The notes: generated by a model not told the origin, from the sequence alone. Numbered from the stretch's first letter, positions 43,190-54,629 are shown. The stretch: 64,000 nucleotides of DNA from Hyposmocoma kahamanoa (GCF_003589595.1 NW_020653766.1:1424714-1488713); one strand, 5' to 3'. A program made the numbers and translations.

Positions 43190-45475
43190 GATAGGAACTA
43201 CCATTGTACTATAAACCTCATCACGCAATAGAAAGTTTAGATAACCGAACTAATAAACCGCGTGCTGTGATGATTCTGCTCATTCAACAAACTGTGCCAG
43301 CTTAAATGACATATTATGCAATGGCTCAGTTCTTCAAAAACAATTATATGATATTATTCTAATTTCATTTCGTGAAAAGAAAGATGTCATTGTGTGCGAC
43401 ATACGCCATATGTATAGACAAATCATGATTCATCCGGGACGTTGAGTTTTACAATGGCGTGACAATCCAAGTGATCCATTACAATGTATACAATAGCAAA
43501 CTATGCGTTGACAAGTTCCTCTTACTCTTACTTTGCAAGTCGATGCTTGGTGAGGCTTGCCAAAATTTATCAAAACAACTCATCTGCTAGCCATTCAGGC
43601 TTTTTTACGGGGCTCCTATTGTGATGATATTCTGTACGGTACAGATAATATCCAGAAGACCCTACGACTAATCGTAGAGCTTATAGCTTTGTTACAATTG
43701 GGCAGCTTTGACTTACATAAGTGGTGTCCCAATGACATTAGCCTTTTGGTGGGCATTTCAGAGACGAAACAAGGCCTTGATTTAAGAGATCTAGATCAGG
43801 ATCGCCAATGGTTAAAACATTAGGACTGTTTTATGATGCCAAGGATTATGTATTCAAAATGAATGTTTTGAGTTCTATAAGTAAAATGCTTGGCCCAGAG
43901 CCCAGAGGGCTTCACTGGTCCTATTATTGTTTGTGCTTGTGTAACTTGGAGTGGGACACATTTCTATCTATAGAGCTCGTTGAAGTTTGGGAAAAATTTT
44001 GTTCCAGTCTTACAGGCATGCTGGATATCATCGTAACACGCGATTTCCACTTGATTGAGTCTACACACATTGAACTAATCGGCTATTGCGATGCCTCCTC
44101 AAGTGCATACTGTTGTTGTATTTATTTAAAGTTTAAAATTGACAATGCCATACCAAGTGCAGCGCTAACTTCAAAGTCAATGGTCGCCCCCTTGAACTCT
44201 ACACCTACAATTCCTGAATTAGCCAAGCTCATGTTCAAAATTGCATCATTATTCAGGAATGTCAAAACTGTAAATCTGTTTTGTGATTCAGTACATGACA
44301 CATCGAGTATATAACCAGAAATAGAGACGAAATAAAGGCCATCCATCCCTGGCAACTCAATCAGGCAAATAGGCCTTATATCACTTTTAAATATCAACTC
44401 TCGTTTGCGCTGAAATCACAAATTAGAAAGCTGAAATTGTGCAGCGCCAACAACTGACCTGTATGTACGACAACGTATAATCCAAAAATGTTCTGCATTT
44501 ACTATAATAAAGATAATATCTCTAACAATAAAAACTGTTCCATTCGGTGATGTGGGAAAAACAGCAAAACATCGGTAATTAATATTAAATATGTAATTAT
44601 TCGAATTTCGTCTCTTACAGAAAAGCTCAACTTAAACTGGTCGTTTTGAAGTGAAACAATTGACGACACCCGTCAATTGTTTCGAATTCGGGTTGGCCAG
44701 TCGGAGCGTAGTTGTCACAGTAACGATTTGGCAGAATAGTTTTCAAACAAATTAAAGACATCTCGTCTCTATTTCTGGTTATATACTCGACGACATGACA
44801 TTAATAAGTTGACACAATCTATGCACTGGCACTATACACACCCAGCTTGCTTAATCCAGCTGATGTTTTGTCGAGAGGTCCAACTCCTCAAAATTTAATC
44901 AAAAACACATTATAGTGGCATGGTCCGAATTATCTATGTAGGTAACAAAAATGGGTAGATTCCATCATAGAATTCCCGTTGCCATATCTATCTGAGCATT
45001 CTGAATGTACAGTCAGCCACAACAGTGTTGTTGCAAAAGATTGTGACAACGTGTTGATGCCAATCTTTACAAAATTTTCAAGTTTACATAAAATGTAGCA
45101 CATAATGGTCTACATAGTAAGGTTAATTAATAAATGTAAAAAATTGCTTTTGCGTACTGGAAGCCTTTCTGCAGGGGAAGGCTGTATGCTATCATCAGGT
45201 GCATACAGCGACGTTATTTTTCAGAAAAATTTTTTTTTTAATATTATTTAATTATTTTTATAATTAAAAAAAGTCGTGAAATCGAACCTAAATTCTCTAA
45301 ATCCTTCCATAGATGAAAATGGTTTATTTCGGTTAGGTGGAAGATTGCATAACGCACAAGTTCCCTGTGTAAAAAGGTTCCCTATAATATTACCTAAAAA
45401 TGTCACTTTACAAGACTCATTATTGTTAATAAGCATCTTACTCTGTTACATGACGATTAGAGACGCATATTAAGT
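43190..45475 (+). pseudogene. BEL/Pao LTR-retrotransposon pol, decayed
   Basis: Ordered segments of a BEL/Pao polyprotein spread over all three frames. Reverse transcriptase: LPHHAIES-like start, SLNDILCNGS, VCDIRHMYRQIMIHPG (about 43394-43440), the active site YCDDILYGTD (about 43617-43646, YVDD in most relatives), then LIALLQLGSFDLHKWCPND and VKTLGLFYDA. RNase H: IELIGYCDASSSAYCC (about 44070-44115). Then NPADVLSRGPTPQNLI (about 44860-44905) and WHGPNYL. Integrase zinc-binding region: LNPSIDENGLFRLGGRLHN (from 45288). A MITE (44301-44792) splits the RNase H/connection region. Many stops and frameshifts; no LTRs recognised. Not capable of making the enzymes. Confidence 0.8.
44301..44792 (+). 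mobile_element. MITE 'CATCGAG' family, copy 2, inside BEL/Pao pol
   Basis: 492 bp, with a perfect 8-bp duplication ACATGACA (44293-44300, 44793-44800). Inverted ends CATCGAGTATATAACCAGAA and TTCTGGTTATATACTCGACG match over about 33 bp. It is homologous to 9092-9545 in the same orientation. Confidence 0.92.
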
Positions 45476-45527
45476 TGTCACGCGGGGCCCACGTAATTAA
45501 ATAGAATGCTCGGTCTACATGAATTTT

Positions 45528-45605
45528 ATTGTAGAAATAAACTCTTTATTTCTACAATTCTGTTCTTTTCCCTTCGTATACTCTTATACGAAGGGAAAAG
45601 AACAG
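45528..45605. repeat. Two adjacent perfect hairpins
   Basis: First: ATTGTAGAAATAAA (45528-45541) pairs with 45545-45558, 14 bp, 3-nt loop. Second: a 21-bp arm at 45560-45580 (starting CTGTTCTTTTCCCTTCG) pairs perfectly with 45585-45605, loop CTCT. They lie just after the BEL/Pao pol remnant. Such perfect stems suggest a young palindrome, a small fold-back element or an assembly artefact. Confidence 0.75.
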
Positions 45606-45869
45606 GTAAAGAAAAGAGTAAATGCTGTAACAAAACATATAGGTATAAAAACAGGTACAATCGTATAAAAACACCCCCTACTTAAATACAAGTTATGGTA
45701 AAAAGCAACTTACCCCAAAAGGGCCTGTAATTTCTAGAAATACTATGATTTATAAGCGTTTCTGTTACATGATTTCCAATGGTATTACAAATGTATACTT
45801 TACAAGCAGTTAGGTTACATGATTTAACTGGTCAGAATTTTACGTCAAGTCGAGCTCGTGTGCTCGCTT

Positions 45870-46262
45870 CGGAAATTTAGTAGAAAGTCGAGATGGAAAG
45901 AAGAAAAGTAACCTCACGTGCAGCAGATATTATATCATTGCTCAACAAACGCATTTCAGTAACGAGAACTGAGGACCCATCCTCGACCGCAACCGTATTC
46001 AAGGAAGCACTTGGAGGCGTACGAGAGATGGGAGCAGCGTCCTTCCGCGTACCAGAGTCAACGGCGCCAAAGTCCAACGTTGGCGCACTTTTCACACTTC
46101 CAATTACATTTGTCATCTCTCATTGTATTATAAAAGCGCTTCTCGCTAACATTGGTACACAGCAGATCGTAACATCGCTGACAATGGTAGTATTTTAAAA
46201 GCTCACGTGTTTTGATTTCTTGCGAACACCGGTCGTACGTACCCTTCCTAACTACACACACT
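45870..46262 (-). pseudogene. LINE ORF1-like protein with PHD-type zinc finger
   Basis: The minus-strand frame from 46261 reads MCVVRKGTYDRCSQEIKTRE, then YYHCQRCYDLLCTNVSEKRF and CNWKCEKCANVG. The pattern H-C--C-DLLC-NVS-KRF-------W-C--C is the PHD-like finger of ORF1 proteins of some CR1/Jockey-type LINEs in Lepidoptera. After a frame change, 46116-45877 continues with a coil-like segment SVLVTEMRLLSNDIISAARE, the usual LLREMRLLR-E helix that follows in this type. One frameshift; the N-terminal cysteines are partly lost. Confidence 0.55.
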
Positions 46263-46417
46263 TACTTACTTAAAACTTAAAATCACGCATGCATTTGTTG
46301 TTTTAATGATTACTTTTAATTAGATATAAGTGTGTCAATTAAATGAAAAAACATTTTTCGTTCTTTTTTTCTTTCCATTCAGACCAGGCTCTGTCATACA
46401 CTTGAGGTAGGTATGTA

Positions 46418-46695
46418 CTCATTTCCTAAGTTTAAAACTTACATTAAAAGTATTTTAGTTGAAAAGTCATATTACAAAATTGAAGTTAGTGTGTTTTAGA
46501 TAAAGAAATATGGGAAGACAATGAATCTAAATTCCACACAATTATGATTCAAAATGCCATAGCATGGAAGTTTATTTGAAAAGAGCAATCCCTAGAGTTT
46601 CTTGCTCGTTCTTCTCAGGGAGGGCAGCGTAGTGAACGAGCAGTAGCTTAAAAAATGACGTTTTCAAGTGTAAAAAATTTAACTTAGACTTTGAC
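46418..46695 (+). pseudogene. LINE-J extreme 3' end, copy 5
   Basis: Starts ATTTCCTAAGTTTAAAACTT, continues with the shared GTCATATTACAAAATTGAAG, CAATCCCTAGAGTTTCTTGC and TCGTTCTTCTCAGGGAGG blocks, and ends at ACTTAGACTTTGAC. Only the last few codons and the 3' UTR are present. Confidence 0.8.
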
Positions 46696-46699
46696 TACT

Positions 46700-47345
46700 T
46701 ATTAAATTGCATAAGTTTGGAGTCTGAAAATTCTGTCTGAAAGCATAGTTGAGTCCAAATCGATAGATGTCCAAAAAAGGCCAAATCTCCGGCGCTAAAC
46801 CAAAAGTGTTAGTACACCATACTACAACAATACGTGCGTAATTGATGATGATTTCACAAGGCGTTATGCGTACACGTATAACAAACGAAGTGCGGGCGCG
46901 CATTACGTGAGCAATTTTCTCACAAATGCCAGCAACTCGCCTTATTAACCTTTCGATTTGGTCCACGATACGACCTATTGGTATTTTGAGCTATGGCTTG
47001 CTCGTGCTGCCGTTATGTGACAAGCTTGCTTAGAAGTCAGGAGAAAGCGTATTGAGCACAGCGACCGATGAAACATATTACAAGGAACAGGAGGTCATCA
47101 AAATACCCATTGTGCCTACCCTATGGATTCAATGGACTTACGCCAAAGAGATTGTTAAATAATTTATTGACTTGTAACGAAACCAGGCGAAGAGGATGTC
47201 GAGCAGTGGAACTTAAGTAACACATGCCGAACCCATGTTGGGTTGCACTCCCGCTTGTATTTATCCTTTCAACTTTTAAAATAATAAACAATTTTTATTC
47301 TAATAATGTCTTAGGCTGTGGAGAGGGGAGAGTCTAAAATAGACA
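46700..47345. other. No gene securely recognised
   Basis: A minus-strand frame 46966-46679 (MDQIERLIRRVAGICEKIAH) contains YARIVVVWCTNTFG, vaguely like the end of a transposase, but not enough to name one. Confidence 0.35.
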
Positions 47346-47795
47346 TAATAATAATAAAGCACACACTCAACATAACCCCGCACTAGGGAAACCCTGTGTA
47401 GCAAGTGCCACACACATAGACAACCATAAATTACACCCAAACTCACAAGATAAATAAATGTTGCCATACAAATCGACTCATCCGTAGAACAAAGACCTAT
47501 GTGCAAGATTGCTTATTCTCAGGACATTATACATTTCGTTCGCTGTTCTTAGCAGTGAAAATCAGATCGACGATAGATGGATCGATTTTATAGTTCCGAA
47601 ACGAAATAATACATCTAATTATGCAAACACCTATTAGCTAGGTCTTATTTTGCATTAGGATATTATGTATTTATCCTATTTTCGTTGTATAATCACATCG
47701 GACTCTGTTCTTCGGATGAGTCGAAATATCTCTCCCGGCACGGGAATCGAAGCTGGGGCCTCTGCTTGGTAGTCCGATAATTAAACTTAACTTGT
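47346..47795 (-). repeat. SINE-T family, copy 6, split by a MITE
   Basis: The SINE 3' part 47346-47473 (GCACACACTCAACATAACCC to GCCATACAAAT) and head 47724-47795 (AAATATCTCTCCCGGCACGG, GGGAATCGAAGC) are contiguous in the other copies. Here they are separated by 250 bp. Confidence 0.85.
47474..47723. mobile_element. MITE inside SINE-T copy 6
   Basis: Ends CGACTCATCCGTAGAACAAA and CTGTTCTTCGGATGAGTCG are inverted repeats (about 20 bp, few mismatches). AAAT flanks both sides (47470-47473 and 47724-47727), and the uninterrupted SINE has AAAT once. So it is a 250-bp insertion with a 4-bp target duplication. Noncoding. Confidence 0.8.
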
Positions 47796-47799
47796 CGAT

Positions 47800-48473
47800 T
47801 AGCTAGATTTCGAGGGACGTAATGTGTCGATTTTAGCAAATACTAAATTTTTTTTAGAGTTTTGCGCCTAAGTAAGGACGAGCAAAACCAATATTGCACG
47901 TAAATGCGGCGCAATCTGTTACGTCAACGGGTCACGTCCGACCGTTTCCATGTTAATCAAAGCACGACGAACCTGCGCAAGCACTCGCGTTACGAGAAGT
48001 GACGTGCAGAATAGTTCAGTTTATAAACTAACAACACAGGTCATCTGTCATGGTGCTTTCTATCACGATATGCTAAATATAATAATAACTTTCGTATATC
48101 ATTGCAAAAATAGAAGAGAATCATTTTTACAAATAACGTGTACAGTGGTAAGAAGGGGTAAATGATTACAATTGACATACTAAGTGATATTTAGTGCACG
48201 TTCTGGTCGAGATCGACAAGATGACTTACCGCATCATGCTACTTGTCGCAGTTATGTTGCGTAAGCCGGCAGCGCACGCACAACTATTTAGATCACACCG
48301 GACACTACATTTTAATGTTATTTATATTACGCGTCGTGTACAGAAGTTAACATTGTAATAATCATATAGGTACTAAAAAATATGGTTCTTTTTAAATACC
48401 TATACGCTGTCACATGAATTTTTGTTCTTTTTTATTTTGTTTATTAGTTGTATAATTGAGTCAATTTATTGGC
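47800..48473. other. No gene recognised
   Basis: Mixed sequence with some GC-richer parts around 47880-48000 and 48200-48300. No family recognised. Confidence 0.45.
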
Positions 48474-49130
48474 AGATATACAAATCATATTTCTGTTGCA
48501 AAAACGAGCGATTCGTTATGTGTACAGTCAAGAGCACATCAAGCTTGTCTTTGTACTCTGGACCGTTCTTATCGTAAGCGGCATAGAATTGGATTTAAGT
48601 CTTAAGTGCCTGATATCATGATTGTGGCATCACAGTACAATTACTCAAATATTTTGTATGGCCGTAAAAATATACATAATTTCATTAAGAAAAAAGACAT
48701 CCATAATATTAACCTTAGAACTAAGTCCAAACTCATGGTACCACGATTTCGTTTAACTTAAACTATTCTTTTATGGAGAACTGTATACGTTTTTGCAATG
48801 AGATTCCGGAGAATATGTTAAGATTGTCATTTTCTAAGTTTAAAACTTACATTAAAAATATTTTAATTGAAAAGTCATATTACAAAATGATGAAAAGTAT
48901 GTTTTAGATAAAGATGTGTGGAAAGACAACAGAAGTCTAGATTCCACACAATTGTGATTCAAAGTGTATCCCATAGCATTTAAGTTTGTTTGAAAAGAGC
49001 AATCCCTAGAGTTTCTTGGTCGTTCTTCTCAGGGAGGTCAGCGCAGTGAACGAGCAGTTAAAAAATGACGTTTTCAAGTGCAAAAATTTCACCCATGGAA
49101 TAAATGATTATTTGACTTTGACTTTATAAT
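48474..49130 (+). pseudogene. LINE-J 3' fragment, copy 6
   Basis: Starts GGCAGATATACAAATCATAT and continues through LQKRAIR-coding DNA, ATTGTGGCATCACAGTACAA, AACTCATGGTACCACGATTT and CAATCCCTAGAGTTTCTTGG to ATGGAATAAATGATTATTTG and a duplicated GACTTT tail. Several indels. Confidence 0.8.
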
Positions 49131-49134
49131 ATTT

Positions 49135-49727
49135 ATTTAAGAAAGACACATTCGAATCTGTTAGGATTGTAATGAGTAGGCTCGTACAGCAGACTGGTTC
49201 CCAATTTTTTACACATTTTTTTACAACACGGGACCTAAGGATCTAGGAGAAGGGCATAGGCTTCTTTATGTCACAAAAATATACCTTAAAGGGGATGAAA
49301 TAGGGAATTATATAGAGAACCAATTTAATAAAAAACCAAAAACTATGAAAATTAGCATGGTACATTAAGTTTTTCAAAGTGCATTTTTCTACGCGGACGC
49401 GGACGCTGGCAATAGCTAGTATATTATATTATACTATTGTAGTATATTATACCATTTTTTTTAACCGACTTCAAAAAAGGAGGTTCTCAATTTGACTATA
49501 ACTCCGATTTGTGAACTAATTTTGATGATTCTTTTTTGTTGGAAAGAGGGTTAGAGATGTTCCACCTCTAAGGGTAGCAAACTAGGGGATGAATGACTTT
49601 TGATGATGTCCGTTTTTTAGTACTCTGTATTGAGATTATGTAATAAACTTTCACTTAATGACAAATTATAAAATGGCTATAGTACAAATTGCATTGTTCA
49701 ATAACTACTAACATTCATAGTAAGTAA
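49135..49727. other. No gene; possible LINE/Helitron debris
   Basis: TTAACCGACTTCAAAAAAGG (near 49460) is a phrase often seen in arthropod interspersed repeats. No coding potential seen. Confidence 0.35.
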
Positions 49728-49852
49728 GGGTCGTATTCTAGAACTCTACTCAATGCTCAAGTCAGGACTTGAGTATGGTTTAAAGCACTCGAAATCATAC
49801 TCAAGTCCCTTCCATTAGGGTCGTATTTCCAGCGCTTGTGTTTCCAGTGCAA
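49728..49852 (+). mobile_element. Half-unit of the palindromic MITE
   Basis: Matches the left arm of 5743-6019 from GGGTCGTATTCTAGAACTCT through CATTAGGGTCGTATTTCCAG, then ends at an A-run. The opposite arm is missing. Confidence 0.8.
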
Positions 49853-49854
49853 AA

Positions 49855-50272
49855 AAAAAGTAATAGTAAAGTAAAATTAAATAAAAAAAGTAAAGTTTTT
49901 GTTATTGATCTGTAACAAAATTAACAAGTTTCATGATAGATATCATTTGTAATACCCAAGATATAAACTTGTACCTCAGAATCTTGGTAAAGTATATTAA
50001 ATAATTTAAGTCCTGTCGTTCAACCCATGGCAAAGATGGTTGCTTAAAAACTGTACACAGACATTTCGAGAAGAGCCAAGAGACTGCTGTTGGGCGTGCT
50101 TAACTTGGCGAGAGCACTGTCGTGCCTCCAAAATAAGACTTCCTATTGTTTTCACGTAAACACAGTCATTTTGAGGTTAACCACGAAATGGCGATAATAT
50201 GCACATCAAACGCAGGTTTTAGACGTGATTGCAATGTTACTTGAGATATTTATCAAACTCTTCTCAAGTTCA
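49855..50272. other. No gene seen
   Basis: Nothing recognised. Confidence 0.5.
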
Positions 50273-50913
50273 GGTGCTTTTCAACCGGCGAGGCGCGACG
50301 AGGCGAGACGAGGGATTGAAATTTATATGGTCAAATTTCAATTCTCTCCTTACGCATCTTCCGTGGAAATGGTCTGGATTGACGAGGATGTGCGAAGCCA
50401 GAAATTAAATATTTGTTAGATGTAATATTTAACAATTTAAAGTATTGTTGCGTACATACCAATAGTATTCAGCTGAAGTAGAAAGAATTCGTCTCTCAGA
50501 GAAGTACTGCCACCTTAACTATTTCTGCAGCCAAGCAGTAATGTTAGCATTACTGCGTTCCGGTTTTGAAGGGTAAGGGAGCTGGTGAATTTACAGGCAC
50601 ATGGGACTTGCCAAATTATGTCTCAGGGTGATGGGCGCAGTGGTAGTGCCCCTCCGATCTTTGCGATCTAAAGATCTGAGTGGCACTGCAACTGTTATGG
50701 ACAGGCGTGTAGCTTACCATCAGGCGCACCACTTGTTCGTACCGTCATTAGATATTATTAAAAAAATATATTTATTACCTAAGCAACGGAAACCGATTTC
50801 TCGCCATTAATCGTAATATTAACGGCAATGTTTGGTGGAAATAGGCTGGCCAGATTTCAATTCCCGTGTCGCCTCGCCTCGTCCCGCCTCGCCGCCCGGT
50901 GGGAAAGCACCCT
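50273..50913. mobile_element. MITE with GC-rich inverted ends, holding a SINE
   Basis: The left end GGTGCTTTTCAACCGGCGAG followed by GCGCGACGAGGCGAGACG and ATTGAAAT is mirrored at 50844-50911 (ATTTCAATT...GTCGCCTCGCCTCGTCC...CCGGTGGGAAAGCACC). The arms are about 60 bp with several small indels. Without the SINE-H copy (50480-50768) it would be about 350 bp. Target duplication not clear. Confidence 0.65.
50480..50768 (+). repeat. SINE-H family, copy 6
   Basis: Full-length copy (GAAGTACTGCCACCTTAACT, GGTAGTGCCCCTCCGATCTT, CTGTTATGGACAGGCGTGTA, A tail at 50760-50767) nested in the GC-ended MITE. Confidence 0.85.
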
Positions 50914-50929
50914 TAGAGCGATTACACAC

Positions 50930-51433
50930 GGATACTTTAAGCAGCGCGTCTGCAGCCATTTAGTGATGCAATAGCGATGCAGTCGCTAATAGTCTACCTT
51001 TGCACACACGCGCGACTTAAGCAGCGATACAATCGCGATGCACGTATTTAACGATTCAACATAAGCTGCTGCATCAGTGCAGTCGTGCGTTTGCATCGAT
51101 GCAACCGCCTATAATAAATCGCAAGTGCCGCGATGCAAACGCGTGTTTGTGTCGCTGCTAAAAGTTTGCCATATCGATTGTGAACTGGCTACCGGTACTA
51201 CCTCAGTTTTTACAACTTTACAGGATGAAGAAAAATATTGTTTGCGTTATTTATATAACATCTGGTTTATTAACTAAAAATACGTAGTTTCTAAACAGTT
51301 TTATTACACATGTTATTAAAAACAATGGAATTTATTGCAACGCTGCGGAGTATAAAATAATGTAAAATGCTATTAAAAAGTGAAATCTTTAGAAAATTGT
51401 GATAGTACCGGTTGTCAGTTCACAGTCGATATG
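50930..51433. repeat. GCGATGCA-rich block and inverted pair
   Basis: Bases 50930-51165 are unusually dense in GCGATGCA/TGCATCG-type octamers (GCAATAGCGATGCAGTCGC, CAATCGCGATGCACG). Directly after, CATATCGATTGTGAACTGGC (51170-51203 as a whole) is mirrored at 51401-51433 (CAGTTCACAGTCGATATG) with about 197 bp between. Probably one or two nested nonautonomous elements; not identified. Confidence 0.5.
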
Positions 51434-51563
51434 TAACCGTTCTTAGGCTCGACTCACACTGGCGCAGAGTCGAAGCGTTGCGTCGCGTACTGTTCAACTG
51501 ATCACGGTCTGTTGGGCGTCTGACGCCTCACTGCGCCCAAGTAACGTGCGGCAACCATAATAA

Positions 51564-51767
51564 GTAATAATAATAACGCACACACTCAACACAGCACCGC
51601 ACTAGGGAAACCCTGTGTCGCGGGTGCCATAGACAACCACAAATTACACCCAAACTCACGAGAGAAATAAATGCAGGCCATACAAATATTTCTCCCGGCC
51701 CGGGAATCGATCCTGGGACCTCTGCGTGGCAGTCCGTCGTGGTAACCGTTCGGCCACAGAGGCAGTT
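51564..51767 (-). repeat. SINE-T family, copy 7
   Basis: Full-length reverse copy: AATAACGCACACACTCAACA, AGGGAAACCCTGTGTCGCGG, TTTCTCCCGGCCCGGGAATC, and head TTCGGCCACAGAGGCAGTT. Confidence 0.9.
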
Positions 51768-51769
51768 AG

Positions 51770-52236
51770 AATACATGTATATATAAATATACCTAAATAA
51801 ACTTTAACGTACTAATAAATATATACACGTTGCAAACTAGGACAATGTTAGAAGATATTTACGCAATTCTATCCGAATATTTAGTGTATTTTGTTCCGAG
51901 AAGTGTAAAGTTATCTACGTAAGTAAATTTCTGTTGTTCTTTAAAGTGAGACTGGTCTTGTCAATGTAGTAAAAATCCTTTCCGGTTTGCCCTCAGCCTT
52001 CCTTTAGCCCACTGTACATCTATCAAATTGACTCTGCTTCTTATTTGTCAAAACCACATTATCGGTCTTCGGTAGTCCTTGTCTAACTTGATTTCAACTT
52101 TAGTTTAAGTTACTTAGTTTTTGATATTAACAGTAAGTATAATGTATGTAGTAGGGTTCTGTGAGGTGGCCCTCTATAAATCGTCTTGTACTTTCAATTG
52201 TCTTTAGTATGGTTTTTTTACGACAACAAGTGACGA
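51770..52236. other. No gene seen
   Basis: AT-rich; nothing recognised. Confidence 0.5.
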
Positions 52237-52612
52237 CAAACTCATGGTACCACGATTTTGTTTAACTAAGGTAAACAATTCTTTGATGTGGAACTGTATA
52301 CGTTCTTACAATAAGATTCTGGAGTATATATTAAGAATATAATTATTAAATAGAAAATTCATATTACAAAATCAAAGAGCATTCGTTAGATAAAGATGTA
52401 TGAAAAGGCAACATGAGTCTTGATTCCACACAATTATGATACAAAGTGTATTCCAAAGCATTTAAATTTATATGAAAAGAGCAATCCCTAGAGTTTCTTG
52501 CTCGTTCTTTTCAGGGAAGTCAGCGTAGTGAACGAGCAGTAGCTTAAAAAATTACGTTTTCAAGTGTAAAAATTTTACCTATGGAATAAATGATTATTTT
52601 GACTTTGAGACT
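52237..52612 (+). pseudogene. LINE-J 3' fragment, copy 7
   Basis: From ACAAACTCATGGTACCACGA through CAATCCCTAGAGTTTCTTGC to ATGGAATAAATGATTATTTT and GACTTTGAG. C-terminus and 3' UTR only. Confidence 0.8.
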
Positions 52613-52987
52613 AACATGTCGTATGTATGGTGGCAAAGACTCACCTGTCCATGGTTGTATTACGTTGTGTATTTAACTCTTGTCGTTCATATTCATTGGT
52701 AGAGACCAACATTACAGCTTATCCATCCTATTTATATTTGGCACTAGGTAACTTATCACAAACTCGACTTTCTTTTTTACGAAATAACGTTTGTTGGATG
52801 TTTGTCGCAAAGACATGATAAGGTTAACTTATTTCAGGTTATATTTAAGGTTAAGTTGGTTTTAAAAGAAAAAACATTAACCTCTCAAAATTACTTTCGA
52901 GGTTATGAAACTTCGAGAAAACTTTATTTCTGGAAAATGTCATTTCGGTCTTCTAATTGATAGGTAAAGGTAAGATAGGTCTTTAGT

Positions 52988-53247
52988 AACAGTAGAGCTT
53001 CTTATGAAAGGTTTCGTCCAGGGAAGTACTGTCACCTCGTCTATTTATTTATTATTTAATGTGAAAGGTACGGGTGCTGGTGAAATTGCAGACACATGTG
53101 ACTTGTCAAATTATGTCTCAGGGTGACGGGCGCAGTGGCAGTGACCCTTAGATCTTTGTGATTTAAAGCTCTGATTAACACTGCAACTGTTGTGGATAGA
53201 CGTGTCCAGGCGCACAACTTGTTCGTCTCGTCCACGGAAGAAAAAAA
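52988..53247 (+). repeat. SINE-H family, copy 7, ends at an assembly gap
   Basis: From GTAGAGCTTCTTATGAAAGG through GGGCGCAGTGGCAGTGACCC to CACAACTTGTTCGTCTCGTC and an A-run that runs into the N gap. Diverged, with a deletion near 53045. Confidence 0.8.
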
Positions 53248-53257
53248 NNNNNNNNNN
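53248..53257. other. Assembly gap (10 N)
   Basis: Ten N within or next to the SINE A tail, so the gap probably stands for an unresolved A-run. Confidence 0.99.
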
Positions 53258-53259
53258 AA

Positions 53260-53978
53260 ATGCAAACAAATTCGGTTCATTCGCCATTGCACCTAAACAC
53301 CACTGGAATTATATTAATACATTATACTCAGTGAATGTCCTATTTGAAGTGTTTATATAAAATGAACATTATGCCATCGGTATATTAGATTGAAAGTTGT
53401 TATATCAATCGTCTATTATACCTAGTGACCTTTATATCATGCAAGAATATGTCAAATGTCTGTATACCATAAATCAATTATAACTGTTGACCGTTATATC
53501 GACTAAAAATACACACGCATGTCCGACGCTAACTAACCACTTCTATTGCATTTATTGTTCTGTGGTCCCGTATCATATAAAATGCTTCCAGATATTCCCT
53601 ACCCCGTTGCTTCTTGGTTCAAGAGTCACAGCCGTACAGTGTAATAAGGATTTATTTAGACACGGCTTTAACATACCGAAGTGGGTATTTACTAATTATA
53701 AAATGTTGTACATGCTATATGATTTATAACTGACGTGTTTAATATTTTCCATACAATGCGGCGTTTAACGAAGACCTTGGCGGCATCCTGGCTTCCTCGT
53801 CGATCCACCGACAGATTATCGACAGGGCAGTATCGCTTTTAAGGAAGTGTGTGCACAGATACTGTGGAGTTTGTTCATTACACATGCAAAAATTCAAGAG
53901 AATACATATCAGCATTTTGCTTATTTCAAAATTGTACGGGCACCTAGAAATGAAAGTAGTTGTCGTGTGACATATTAT
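53260..53978. other. No gene; unnamed repeat
   Basis: About 53520-53565 matches 7960-8005. A frame at 53487-53729 overlaps it and shows no domain. Nothing else recognised. Confidence 0.45.
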
Positions 53979-54627
53979 ATAGGGTAAAGCGGCAGACATT
54001 CAAACAATATTTGTATTGTAAAAACGAGCGATTAGTTCTGTGTACCGTTTAGGTTCTCCGGCTTCTCTCAGAGAAAAGTTTAAGGAGACTGGTACCATGG
54101 CTGTGGCATCACAGTACATTTACTCGTAGGTCAATGATTTACTCAAATATTTACATGCCCGTATGCATAATTTCAATAAGAAAGAAGATAATATCTATAA
54201 TATTAACCTTGGAGCCATGTCCAAACTCATGGACCCCGATTTCGTTTAACCAAGGGAAATGTATACGTTTTTACAATAAGATTCTGGAGCATATTCATAC
54301 TCGTATTATCATTTCCTAAGTTAAAAAAAACGTTAAGTTAAAAACTAAATTAAAAACATTTTGATTGAAACGTCATATTACAAATTTGGAGACTACGTGT
54401 TAGATAAAGATGTATGGAAAGACGACATGGCTCTAGATTCCACACAAATTTGATTCAAAGTGTATTCCATAGCATTTAAGTTTATTTGAAAAAAGCAATC
54501 AATAGAGCTTCTTGCTCGTTCTTCTCAGGGAAGTCAGCGTTGTGAACGAGCTGTAGCTTAAATGTGACGTTTTCAAATGTAAATTTATTTTACCTATGGA
54601 ATAAATAATTCTTTTGACTTTGACTTA
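53979..54627 (+). pseudogene. LINE-J 3' fragment, copy 8
   Basis: Starts TAGGGTAAAGCGGCAGACAT, carries LQKRAIR-like, ASQYIY-like and PRFRL-like blocks with indels, and ends ATGGAATAAATAATTCTTTT then GACTTTGACTT. Confidence 0.8.
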
Positions 54628-54629
54628 AG

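Noticed and set aside
43190..45475. Functional retroviral-type pol
   Set aside because: Frames change repeatedly, stops are frequent and a MITE interrupts it; I saw no LTRs.
46679..46966. Possible Harbinger-type transposase C-terminus
   Set aside because: Only one loose motif (ARIVVVWC) resembles the family; no catalytic residues or inverted ends seen.
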